Assembly (NCBI GenBank): GCA_965226045.1
Contig: CBDDBU010000021.1
Span: 62,001-126,000, forward strand
From: CBDDBU01 sp965226045
GTDB lineage: Bacteria > Pseudomonadota > Alphaproteobacteria > VGEJ01
Length of the DNA stretch: 64,000 nt
Reading direction: 5' to 3'
Shown: piece by piece, positions 36,324 to 44,619 of the stretch
How positions within the stretch are numbered: position 1 is the stretch's first letter
Layout of the letters: each line of letters starts with the position of its first letter
Notes under the pieces: model-generated
Told to the model about the DNA's origin: nothing
The model's input: only the letters and a program-made list of their open reading frames with translations
Database searches by the model: none
Position numbers and translations under genes: made by a program

Positions 36324-37773
36324 GGAGATGTCCCGGTCGATGTTGAAAAGTTGAGGTAGGTGTCGCTCTCCTGGAGCCGTTAGGCTCCGGGTGCTGCAAA
36401 CCCAAGAGGGAGAACGACACCATGGGAAAGAATATCCGTAGTTCCAGTAGCCCGAAAGCCCTTGCCACCTCGTTTCCTATGCCGCCGCTGGCAGACGCGA
36501 TGGACGCAGTCCGTCTCAGCGTGGATCGGTTCTGTCTCCTGGCCGGGGTCGAGGCCTTGGCCGAGATGATGGAGGAGGACGCCACGACCGTGTGCGGGGC
36601 CCGACATCGTCGCCATGGGAACCGTCGGGGTTATCGCTGGGGCCATACGCAGAGCGAGATCGGCTACCACGGCGGCCGCGTGAAAGTGCAGCGGCCACGG
36701 GTTCGCGACCATGCTGGCAAGGAGGTGGGTTTGGAGAGCTGGCAGGTGCTGCGCGACGGCAACCTGTTGCTCGAGTGGGCGCTCAACCTGATGGTGCTGA
36801 ACGTGCCGACCCGCAAGTACCACCGCGCGGTCCGTCTGCCCGAGGGCGACCTGGCGAAAGCGCGTGGCGACGGCACCTCGAAGTCGGCCGTTTCCCGGCG
36901 CTTTGTGGCGCTGTCGCGCAAGAAGATGAAGGCCTGGCTTGCCTCGGACCTCTCGGAGCTCGACCTGCTGGTCATCCAGATCGACGGTCTGCATGTCGGC
37001 GACCATGTCTTGGTGGCGGCGATCGGCGTCGATGGCAACGGCGACAAGCATGTCCTGGCCGTGGTCGAGGGGGCGACGGAGAACACTGTCGTCGTCCAGG
37101 CCTTGCTCGACAATCTCCTCGCCAGGGGGCTCGATCCGACGCTGCCCCGGCTGTTCATCGTCGATGGCGCGAAGGCGCTCAGCAAAGCGATCCGCAACAC
37201 CTTCGGTGTGGCCGCCGCCATCCAGCGCTGCCAGGTCCACAAGGGCCGTAACATCATCGAGCGCCTGCCCCTGCATTTGCATGCGAGCGTCAAGAAGGCG
37301 CTCCGTCAGGCCTGGGACCAGGACGACGCAGACAAGGCCGAACGGCTGCTGCGCAACCTGGCCCGGCGTCTGGAGCATGAGGAACCGGGCGTCTCGGGCA
37401 GCATCCTGGAGGGGCTGGACGAGATACTCACCGTCATCCGCCTCGGCCTGCCGCACGAACTCCGGCGCTCGCTCGCCTGCACCAACATCGTCGAGAACGC
37501 GCTCGGCACGGTGCGCCAGGTCACCCGCAACGTCAAACGCTGGAGACACGCCGAGATGGCGCTCAGATGGACCGCCGCCGGCCTGCTGGAGGCCCAGAAA
37601 ACCTTCCGTCGCCTCAAGGCCTATCGTCAGCTGCCCATCCTCCGAAATGCTCTCCAGGAACACTTGAGAAAGGCTCAGGCCGACAGTGCCATTGAAACCA
37701 TCATGAAGGCAGCATAGCATCATCAACCAGCGACGCCTGCCCCACGAATTTCAACAGAGATAGGGACATCGCC
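36324..37773 (+). mobile_element. IS256-family element, copy A (lacks target duplication)
   Basis: 1450 bases. Termini are imperfect inverted repeats of about 24 bases (left GGAGATGTCCC..., right end complement GGCGATGTCCC..., 19 of 24 agree). It is nearly identical to copy B (44620-46069), with a single amino-acid difference in the transposase and one difference in the left repeat. The flanks (...GCTGGTGG and CGTCATGG...) share no duplication, in contrast to copy B. Confidence 0.9.
36422..37717 (+). CDS. IS256-family transposase, copy A
   Basis: 431 residues. Mutator-type DDE transposase: first Asp in LLVIQIDGLHVGDHVL, second in LFIVDGAKALSKAI, Glu in NIVENALGTVRQV, with the intervening IQRCQVHKGRNI. 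Start ATG has AGAGGGAGAA upstream, part of the IS sequence. Proline at residue 129 replaces the Ser in copy B (codon at 36806 versus 45102). Appears intact. Confidence 0.95.
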   Translation: MGKNIRSSSSPKALATSFPMPPLADAMDAVRLSVDRFCLLAGVEALAEMMEEDATTVCGARHRRHGNRRGYRWGHTQSEIGYHGGRVKVQRPRVRDHAGKEVGLESWQVLRDGNLLLEWALNLMVLNVPTRKYHRAVRLPEGDLAKARGDGTSKSAVSRRFVALSRKKMKAWLASDLSELDLLVIQIDGLHVGDHVLVAAIGVDGNGDKHVLAVVEGATENTVVVQALLDNLLARGLDPTLPRLFIVDGAKALSKAIRNTFGVAAAIQRCQVHKGRNIIERLPLHLHASVKKALRQAWDQDDADKAERLLRNLARRLEHEEPGVSGSILEGLDEILTVIRLGLPHELRRSLACTNIVENALGTVRQVTRNVKRWRHAEMALRWTAAGLLEAQKTFRRLKAYRQLPILRNALQEHLRKAQADSAIETIMKAA

Positions 37774-37777
37774 CGTC

Positions 37778-38911
37778 ATGGACGCGGCGATGCATACGGT
37801 GACCACCGCGAACGGCGCTCAAGGGGCGGGCCAACCAGTCGCCACGGCTGGCGATGGCTTGCCGGCGCGGCGCGGGCACGGCGCCGTCAGCAACCGCGCC
37901 GGCCGGTTCGAGGGGTTGCGCAGGGTCGCCAGCGACGAGAACTTTGCCTACGACGGTGACGCGCGCGGCGATCGCGACGAGCCGGCGCCGCTGCGGACCA
38001 CCGTGATCGCCGACTCGATCCGGTCGATTATCGCCCGCAACGCCTCTCCCGACCTCGGCTTCGATCGCTCGATCAATCCCTATCGCGGTTGCGAACACGG
38101 CTGTGTCTACTGCTTCGCGCGCCCGACCCACGCTTTCCTCGGGCTGTCGCCGGGGCTCGACTTCGAGAGCAAGCTGTTCGTCAAGCCCGAGGCGGCGCGC
38201 CTGCTTGAGCGCGAACTGAGACGCCCCAACTACGAGCGTCGGATGATGGCGCTCGGCACCAACACCGATCCCTATCAGCCGATCGAGCGGTCGAACAAGA
38301 TCACCCGCCAGATCCTTGAGGTGCTGGCGGCCTTCGAGCATCCGGTCGGGATCGTCACCAAGTCGGCGCTAGTGGTGCGCGACATCGACATTCTGGCGCC
38401 GATGGCGGCCAAGGGGTTGGCGCAGGTCATGCTCTCGGTCACCACGCTCGACCGCCGGATCGCCCGCCGGATGGAGCCCCGGGCCTCCACCCCGGGCAAG
38501 CGGCTGGAGGCGGTCACCGCGCTCGCTAAGGCCGGGATCCCGTGCGGGGTGATGGTGGCGCCGATCGTGCCGGGCCTGACCGACGCCGAGATCGAGTCGA
38601 TCCTTGAAGCGGCGGCGTGGGCGGGCGCGACGCGGGCGGGCTGCATCCTGTTGCGGTTGCCGCTCGAGCTGAAGGAGCTGTTCGGCGCATGGTTGGCGGC
38701 GAACGAGCCGGCGCGGGCCCGCCGGGTGATGTCGCTGGTGCGCCAGACCCGGGGCGGCAAGAGCTACGAGGCCGAGTTCGGGCGGCGCATGCGCGGCTCG
38801 GGCCCCTACGCTGAGCTGCCGGCGATTGGGGCTCAACCGCCGCCCGGTCGAGCTCGACACCAGCCGCTCCGCGTGCCCGAACCGGCGGGCGACCAGCTGA
38901 CGCTGCTGTAA
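37778..38911 (+). CDS. PA0069-type radical SAM protein (spore photoproduct lyase relative)
   Basis: 377 residues. Radical SAM cysteines in NPYRGCEHGCVYCFARPTH (CxxxCxxC) at about residues 107-114; GTNTDPYQPIER and VTKSALVVRDIDIL follow as in the PA0069 group. Its substrate is unknown; the group resembles spore photoproduct lyase. The ATG at 37778 lies only 5 bases past the end of the IS element (ATG 37790 also possible), so the native promoter has been replaced or separated by the IS. Confidence 0.9.
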   Translation: MDAAMHTVTTANGAQGAGQPVATAGDGLPARRGHGAVSNRAGRFEGLRRVASDENFAYDGDARGDRDEPAPLRTTVIADSIRSIIARNASPDLGFDRSINPYRGCEHGCVYCFARPTHAFLGLSPGLDFESKLFVKPEAARLLERELRRPNYERRMMALGTNTDPYQPIERSNKITRQILEVLAAFEHPVGIVTKSALVVRDIDILAPMAAKGLAQVMLSVTTLDRRIARRMEPRASTPGKRLEAVTALAKAGIPCGVMVAPIVPGLTDAEIESILEAAAWAGATRAGCILLRLPLELKELFGAWLAANEPARARRVMSLVRQTRGGKSYEAEFGRRMRGSGPYAELPAIGAQPPPGRARHQPLRVPEPAGDQLTLL

Positions 38912-39003
38912 CGGCGGCGCGATCCCCACCCGAGACGGGCCGGTGGTCCGCCGCACGGTGAGGGGCCACGGGCGGCGGCGCGGCTGTGCTATAAGCTCAG
39001 ACC

Positions 39004-40635
39004 ATGCCCGGGCAGACCGAGCTCACGGGCCTCGCGGTCGTCGCCGTCGCCGCGCTCGCCTGCGGCATTCTGCTGACCCGGCTGCGCCAACCCGCCATCG
39101 TCGGCTACATCATCGCCGGAGTGCTGCTCGGACCCTCGGGCTTGGCGCTGGTCGAGGACCGCAGCCTGATCGCGGCGCTGGCCGAGCTTGGCGTGCTGAT
39201 GCTGCTGTTCGTGATTGGCATGGAGCTCCGCCTGCGCGCGCTGACGCGGGTGTGGCGGCTGGCGCTGATCGCGACCGGTCTGCAGATCGCGATCAGCGTC
39301 GGCGTGATGGTGGCGCTGTCGCGGCTGATGGGCTGGTCGGGCGCGCTCTCGATCCTGCTCGGCTTCGTCGTCGCCGTCAGCTCGACCACGGTGGCGATCA
39401 AGATCCTCGAGGACATCGGCCAGCTCAGGAGCCCGGCGGGGCGCCTCGCGGTCGGGGTGCTGATCGCCCAGGACCTGGCGATCGTGCCGATGATGCTGAT
39501 CATCGACGCGACCGCGCCGACCCACGCCTTCGACCTCGGCGCGGTCGCGGCCATCATCGTCGCCGTCGGCGTGTTGACGCTGCTGATCCGCTACCTGACC
39601 CGGCGTCAGCGCGTGAGCTTGCCGCTCGGGCGCTGGGTCGCCGGCAGCCTCGATCTGACGGCGCTGACCGGTCTTGCCTATTGCTTTGGGGCGGCCGCCG
39701 TGTCGGGCCTGGTCGGGCTGTCGGCGGCGTTCGGCGCGTTCCTGGCTGGGCTGGTGATCGGCAACAGCGCCGAGCGCATTGTCATGCTGAACGCGACCAA
39801 GCCGATTCAGAGCGTACTGTTGATGATCTTCTTCCTCTCGGTCGGGCTGTTGATCGACCTCGGCTTCATCTGGCGCGAGCTCGGCACCGTACTGGTGTTG
39901 CTGTTGTTCGTGACGGTGCTGAAGACGGCGCTCAACGTCGCTATCCTCCACGCGCTCGGGGCGCGCTGGTACCGCGCCTTCCTGGCCGGCACGGTGCTCG
40001 GCCAGATCGGCGAGTTCTCGTTCGTGCTGGTCGCTGCGGGCGTCGCCGCCGGCACTTTGGGCGAGGAGGTCGAGCGGCTGATGGTGGCGGTGATCGCCTT
40101 GAGCCTGGTCGTCAGCCCGCTGTGGTTGTTGACGGCGCGCCGTCTGCACGGCCTCGCGACGATGGGCGTCTCGACCCTCGGCCCGCTCTTGGCCGCAGTC
40201 TATGGCCATGAAAGGGCGCTGGCGGACCATGCCGCCGCGCGGGTGAGAGCGTACTGGGCGCGGCGACCAACACGGGCAGCCAGCTATTGGCGGGGCGCCG
40301 CCCGCGCGCCGATCACGCTGGGCAAAACCGTGCGCCGTGCCTGGCGCGACGTTGGGCGCGCGGACTGGCGCGCCGTCCTCCAACGCATCATCGCCGCGCG
40401 GGGTCAGCGACCGCCACTTGTGTCGGCGCGAGGGGAGACCAGTGCGGAATCTGGCGGCGACGGCGCGGCGCTCGACGGCGAGATCATTCCGCCACCGCCC
40501 AAACCGCCGCCGAGACCCGCCGAGCCTCTAGATTGGTCGCGGGCGCGGCGCAAGGGCGAGGTGCCGCCGCCGCGTGGTCGGCGCCCCCGACCAGGGGGTG
40601 CGCGCGATCGGGACGGGGCGGACGATGAGCGCTGA
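39004..40635 (+). CDS. CPA2-family monovalent cation:proton antiporter
   Basis: 543 residues. About 12 TM helices (residues 5-385) with the CPA2 pattern LRQPAIVGYIIAGVLLGPSG, LLFVIGMEL, VAVSSTTVAIKIL, GVLIAQDLAIVPMMLI with the ion-binding Asp, and GQIGEFSFVLVAAG. No TrkA-N domain follows; instead a 150-residue basic and Pro-rich cytoplasmic tail. KefB-like without the regulatory domain. The stop overlaps rnhB by 11 bases. Confidence 0.9.
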   Translation: MPGQTELTGLAVVAVAALACGILLTRLRQPAIVGYIIAGVLLGPSGLALVEDRSLIAALAELGVLMLLFVIGMELRLRALTRVWRLALIATGLQIAISVGVMVALSRLMGWSGALSILLGFVVAVSSTTVAIKILEDIGQLRSPAGRLAVGVLIAQDLAIVPMMLIIDATAPTHAFDLGAVAAIIVAVGVLTLLIRYLTRRQRVSLPLGRWVAGSLDLTALTGLAYCFGAAAVSGLVGLSAAFGAFLAGLVIGNSAERIVMLNATKPIQSVLLMIFFLSVGLLIDLGFIWRELGTVLVLLLFVTVLKTALNVAILHALGARWYRAFLAGTVLGQIGEFSFVLVAAGVAAGTLGEEVERLMVAVIALSLVVSPLWLLTARRLHGLATMGVSTLGPLLAAVYGHERALADHAAARVRAYWARRPTRAASYWRGAARAPITLGKTVRRAWRDVGRADWRAVLQRIIAARGQRPPLVSARGETSAESGGDGAALDGEIIPPPPKPPPRPAEPLDWSRARRKGEVPPPRGRRPRPGGARDRDGADDER

Positions 40636-41227
40636 CCTGCACCTCGAGGCGAGCTGCCGCGGCCCGGTCGCTGGCGTTGACGAAGTCGGCCGTGGCCCGA
40701 TCGCCGGCCCGGTCTTCGCCGCCGCCGTGATTCTAAACCTGGCGGCGATTCCCGAGGGTCTCGCCGATTCGAAACGCCTGTCGCGCAAAGAACGCGAATG
40801 GCTCGACACCGCGCTGCGCGCGAGCGGCGCGCACATCGGGCTGGCCGCGGCAAGCGTCTCCGAGATCGACGATATCAACATCCTCGCCGCCAGCTTGCTG
40901 GCCATGCGCCGTGCGGTGGCCCGCCTGGGGCTGGCGCCCGGCTCGGCGCTGGTCGACGGGATTCACGCGCCCGATCTGCCGTGCCCGGTGCGCACCGTGA
41001 TCGCCGGCGATCGGCTGAGTGCGTCGATCGCCGCCGCCTCGATCATCGCCAAGGTCGCGCGCGATCGCCTGATGGCCAAGCTGGCCGCCCGCTATCCGGC
41101 CTTCGGCTGGGAGCACAACGCCGGCTACGGCACCGACGCCCATCGCGAGGCGATCGGACGGGTCGGAACGACGCGCCACCACCGCGACACCTTCGCACCC
41201 GTGCGCAACTTCAACGCCATGGCCTGA
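40625..41227 (+). CDS. rnhB: Ribonuclease HII
   Basis: 200 residues. Cuts the RNA strand of RNA-DNA hybrids. Acidic catalytic residues in GVDEVGRGPIAGPV (D and E), ALVDGIHAP and AASIIAKVARDRLM; YPAFGWEHNAGYGTDAHREAI is typical of the family. Start ATG overlaps the end of the antiporter. Confidence 0.96.
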   Translation: MSADLHLEASCRGPVAGVDEVGRGPIAGPVFAAAVILNLAAIPEGLADSKRLSRKEREWLDTALRASGAHIGLAAASVSEIDDINILAASLLAMRRAVARLGLAPGSALVDGIHAPDLPCPVRTVIAGDRLSASIAAASIIAKVARDRLMAKLAARYPAFGWEHNAGYGTDAHREAIGRVGTTRHHRDTFAPVRNFNAMA

Positions 41228-41322
41228 GTCTGGACATGAGACTGGGCGTAGGCTCTGGGCGTAAGTCCTTGAGTCGGCGAGACTATTGACGTTTCGGGCC
41301 AGCTTCACCATGCTGCCGCGCC

Positions 41323-42432
41323 ATGACCGCCGCCGAGCCTGCCATGACCCGCGCCGAGCTTCCCCTGAACCGTGTCTTGCGCGGCGATTGCGTGGGTCTG
41401 ATGGCGGGGCTGCCGGCGCGCTCGATCGACATGATCTTCGCCGATCCGCCCTACAACCTTCAGCTCGAAGGCGAACTCAAGCGGCCCAACAACACGCGGG
41501 TGGACGGGGTCGACGCGGCGTGGGATCGCTTCGCCAGCCACGAGGCCTACGACGTGTTCATGCGCGCGTGGCTGGGCGCGGCGCGGCGGGTGCTCAAGGA
41601 CGACGGCACGATCTGGGTGATCGGCTCCTATCACAACATATTTCGGGTCGGCACGGCGCTCCAGGATCTAGGATTCTGGTTTCTGAACGATGTGATCTGG
41701 CGCAAGACCAATCCGATGCCCAACTTTCGCGGCCGGCGTTTCACCAACGCGCACGAGACGCTGATCTGGTGCTCGCGTGAGCGCGGCGCGCGCTACACCT
41801 TCAACTACGACGCGATGAAGGCGCTCAACGACGACCTGCAAATGCGTTCCGATTGGCTGTTGCCGATCTGCTCGGGGGCCGAGCGACTCAAGCAGGAGGG
41901 GCGCAAGGCGCACCCGACGCAGAAGCCCGAAGCGCTGCTCCATCGCGTGATCCTCGCCTCCACCATGCCGGGCGAAGTGGTCCTCGATCCGTTCTTCGGC
42001 ACCGGCACGACCGGCGCGGTCGCCAAGCGGCTGGGCCGCGACTTCATCGGCATCGAGCGCGAAGCGGCCTACGTCAAACTCGCCCAACAGCGCCTCGAGG
42101 CGGTGCGGGCGGGCGACCCCGCGGCCCTCGAGACGCGCGCGCGACGGGCCGAGCCGAGGGTGCCGTTCGGCGCCCTGGTCGAGCGCGGGTTACTGGCGCC
42201 CGGCGCGGTGCTGGCCGACGCGCGCGGCGCGCACCACGCCAAGGTGGGGGCGGATGGGACCCTGATTTCCGACGGCGCGCACGGCCCGATCCGAGGCTCG
42301 ATCCACCAGGTCGGTGCCCACGTTCAAGGCGCGCCGGCGTGCAACGGCTGGGCCTTCTGGTGCTTCAAGGCCGACGGCGCCTGGGTCCCGATCGACCGCC
42401 TCCGCCAACAGGTCCGCGCCGGGCTGCATTGA
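41323..42432 (+). CDS. ccrM: CcrM-type DNA adenine methyltransferase
   Basis: 369 residues. Class beta amino-methyltransferase: catalytic DPPY at residues 41-44 precedes the cofactor motif DPFFGTGTTGAVAKRLG at about residue 222. The C-terminal region (about 265-369, VPFGALVERGLLAPG ... AKVGADGTLI ... WAFWCFKADGAWVPID) is the RAMA-like extension of CcrM proteins. The family methylates adenine in GANTC and helps time the cell cycle. ATG 41344 is a possible start. Between rnhB and mutY. Confidence 0.94.
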   Translation: MTAAEPAMTRAELPLNRVLRGDCVGLMAGLPARSIDMIFADPPYNLQLEGELKRPNNTRVDGVDAAWDRFASHEAYDVFMRAWLGAARRVLKDDGTIWVIGSYHNIFRVGTALQDLGFWFLNDVIWRKTNPMPNFRGRRFTNAHETLIWCSRERGARYTFNYDAMKALNDDLQMRSDWLLPICSGAERLKQEGRKAHPTQKPEALLHRVILASTMPGEVVLDPFFGTGTTGAVAKRLGRDFIGIEREAAYVKLAQQRLEAVRAGDPAALETRARRAEPRVPFGALVERGLLAPGAVLADARGAHHAKVGADGTLISDGAHGPIRGSIHQVGAHVQGAPACNGWAFWCFKADGAWVPIDRLRQQVRAGLH

Positions 42433-42459
42433 GGGCGGCAAGCACGGGTCCGCCCGTCA

Positions 42460-42495
42460 CCCCACCCCGACGCTCCCCCATCAAGGGGGAGCGGG
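42460..42495. repeat. Second copy of the small interspersed hairpin repeat
   Basis: CACCCCGACGCTCCCCC followed by ATCAA and GGGGGAGC gives an 8-base perfect stem (42472-42479 with 42485-42492). It resembles the copy at 15546-15578. It sits between the convergent ccrM and mutY genes and could also act as a terminator. Confidence 0.55.
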
Positions 42496-42553
42496 AAGAC
42501 CGAATCGGCGCCGACGCCGAGGTGGTAGCGCTCGCGGGGTGGGGCGGGCTAAA

Positions 42554-43681
42554 CTATATCAGTCGGGCGCGCGGATGGGTTGAGGACGCGTGGGCGATGA
42601 TCTTCTTGGTCAGGGTCGGCAGGGCGTGGCATGGGAAATCAGCCGGCGCGACCCAGAAGCCGTCGAGGTCGGGTTCGCCGGTGACAGCGGCGGCGAACAG
42701 GTCGAACGAGATCGTGAAGTGGGTGAAGCCATGCTCGATGGCGCCAGCGAGGCACCGCCAGCGCGCTCGGGCGGGGGCGTGGGCGCGGGCCTCGGCGAAC
42801 CGCCACGGCTGCTCGCGCCACGGCGTCGAGGGCACCTCCACCATGCCGCCGAGCAGGCCGCGCTCGGGCCGGCGGCGGAGCAAGATCGCGCCATCGCCGC
42901 GCGTTAGCCAGAACGCCACCCCGTGGCGGTGGGGGCGGGCGGCGCGCGCCGTTCGCCGGGGGAGCCGCTCAGGCTGGCCGGCGGCGTGGGCGCGACAGTC
43001 CCTGGCCCACGGGCACACCTCGCAAGTCGCGCGGCGCGCGGCGCAGACCGTGGCGCCGAGGTCCATCAGCGCCTGGGCGTAGTCGCCCGCGCGCCGCGGC
43101 GGCACCAGCGTGCCCGCCAGTGCCGCCAGTTCCAGCTTGGCGGCCGGCAGCGGCGTCTCGATCGCGAACAGCCGGGCCATCACCCGCTCGACGTTGCCAT
43201 CGACAACGTTGGCGGGGCGGTCGAAGGCGATCGCCGCGATCGCCGCCGCCGTGTAGGGACCGATGCCGGGCAGGCGGCGCAGCGCCGCTTCGCTGTCGGG
43301 GAGACAGCCCCCGTGCTCGGCCATGAGCCGGCCCGCGCAGGCGTGCAGGTTGCGCCCGCGCGCGTAGTAGCCGAGCCCCTGCCAGGCATGCAGAACCTGA
43401 TCGAGCGGCGCCCGGGCGAGATCGGCCAAGCTCGGCCAGCGCTTAAGGAAACGGCGGAAATAGGGGCCGACGGTGGCGACGGTGGTCTGCTGCAGCATGA
43501 TCTCGCTGAGCCAGACATGGTAGGGATCGGGGCGCTCGGCCGGCGCCGCCCGCCACGGCATATCGCGCCAGCGCCGCGCGGCGTACTGCCGGTCGTACCA
43601 CGCCAGCAGGCGCGCCGCCGGTTCGGCGTCGGTTGGAGTGAGGTGAGGGGCCACCGCGCCAGATTCTAGCACGGGCGCCAT
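42554..43681 (-). CDS. mutY: A/G-specific adenine DNA glycosylase
   Basis: 375 residues. Removes adenine mispaired with 8-oxoguanine. Helix-hairpin-helix LPGIGPYTAAAIAAIAF with VVDGNVERV containing the catalytic Asp, LSEIMLQQTTVATVGPYFRRFL with the catalytic Glu, the [4Fe-4S] cysteines around CEVCPWARDC, and a C-terminal Nudix-like domain (about 240-370) that reads opposite 8-oxoG. Divergent from the sugar transporter. Confidence 0.95.
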   Translation of the reverse strand: MAPVLESGAVAPHLTPTDAEPAARLLAWYDRQYAARRWRDMPWRAAPAERPDPYHVWLSEIMLQQTTVATVGPYFRRFLKRWPSLADLARAPLDQVLHAWQGLGYYARGRNLHACAGRLMAEHGGCLPDSEAALRRLPGIGPYTAAAIAAIAFDRPANVVDGNVERVMARLFAIETPLPAAKLELAALAGTLVPPRRAGDYAQALMDLGATVCAARRATCEVCPWARDCRAHAAGQPERLPRRTARAARPHRHGVAFWLTRGDGAILLRRRPERGLLGGMVEVPSTPWREQPWRFAEARAHAPARARWRCLAGAIEHGFTHFTISFDLFAAAVTGEPDLDGFWVAPADFPCHALPTLTKKIIAHASSTHPRARLI

Positions 43682-43802
43682 GGGGCGGTGCTTGGCGCAG
43701 GTCGGAACTCAAACCGAGACACTGACCCGCGCGCCCCTTGCTCGCGCTCAGCCATTGAGGCACCATCGCGCGGCCGCGATCCTCTCCCCAAAGGCAGCCC
43801 TG

Positions 43803-44579
43803 ATGACCGCTCCGCCGCTCGTCGAGATGCGCAACATTTACAAGAGCTTCGGTGGCATCCACGCGGTCGAGGATGTGTCGCTCTCGCTCCATCCCGGCGA
43901 GGTGATGGGGATCGTTGGCCACAACGGGGCCGGCAAATCGACCCTCATCAAGATTCTCTCTGGCGCCTATCAGATGGACTCGGGCGAGATTCACGTGGGC
44001 GGTGAAAAGGCCACCATCAACAACCCACGCGACGCCAAGAACTACGGCATCGAGACCCTGTACCAACATCTCGCCCTGCACGACAACCTCGATTCGGCGG
44101 CCAACGTGTTCATGGGGCGCGAGCTCCTCACCCGGTACGGCACCCTCGACAATACGGCCATGGAGCGCGCGGCGGCCGCTGTCATCAACCGCATCAACCC
44201 CAACTTCACGACCTTGAAGGACCCGGTGTTGAGTCTGTCCGGCGGCCAGCGCCAGTCCATCGCGATCGCCCGGGCGCTGCATTTCAACGCCAAGGTCCTG
44301 GTCATGGACGAACCAACCGCCGCCCTCGGCCACAACGAGACGCGGACCTTCAAGGAGCTGGTGCTCCGGCTCAAATCCGAAGGCATCGGCATGTTCGTGA
44401 TCAGCCACGATCTGCACGATGTGTTCGATATGTCCGATCGCATCACCGTCATGTCGAACGGGCGGCGAGTCGGCACCCGCCCGACCGCCGAGGTCACCAA
44501 GGATCAGGTTCTGGGGATGATTATCCTCGGCAAGTTGCCGGAAGAGGAGAGGGCCGAGGATCTGGCGGTACTGCGTTAG
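43803..44579 (+). CDS. FrcA-like sugar ABC transporter ATP-binding protein
   Basis: 258 residues, a single ABC domain, as in FrcA rather than the double ATPases of RbsA. Walker A GHNGAGKST at about 39-47, signature LSGGQRQSIAIARAL, Walker B VLVMDEPTA, H-loop VISHD. The first gene of an ABC set whose permease and binding protein follow only beyond an IS256-type element. Substrate not predictable; the family imports monosaccharides such as fructose and ribose. Confidence 0.92.
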   Translation: MTAPPLVEMRNIYKSFGGIHAVEDVSLSLHPGEVMGIVGHNGAGKSTLIKILSGAYQMDSGEIHVGGEKATINNPRDAKNYGIETLYQHLALHDNLDSAANVFMGRELLTRYGTLDNTAMERAAAAVINRINPNFTTLKDPVLSLSGGQRQSIAIARALHFNAKVLVMDEPTAALGHNETRTFKELVLRLKSEGIGMFVISHDLHDVFDMSDRITVMSNGRRVGTRPTAEVTKDQVLGMIILGKLPEEERAEDLAVLR

Positions 44580-44611
44580 CTTGCGGCGCGACCGGTTGTG
44601 TGACTTGTTCG

Positions 44612-44619
44612 GTCGTCAT
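44612..44619 (+). repeat. Left target-site duplication of IS256-family copy B
   Basis: GTCGTCAT here equals GTCGTCAT at 46070-46077, directly next to the element ends. An 8-base duplication is normal for IS256 insertions. Confidence 0.9.

Noticed and set aside
36380..37726. A 448-residue minus-strand frame opposite the IS256 transposase, repeated at 44676-46022
   Set aside because: It is an antisense shadow of the transposase in GC-rich DNA, with no ribosome site or recognisable domain.
38989..40383. A 464-residue minus-strand frame opposite the CPA2 antiporter
   Set aside because: Composition is Arg/His/Asp/Gln-rich with no motifs; it is a third-position GC shadow of the antiporter.
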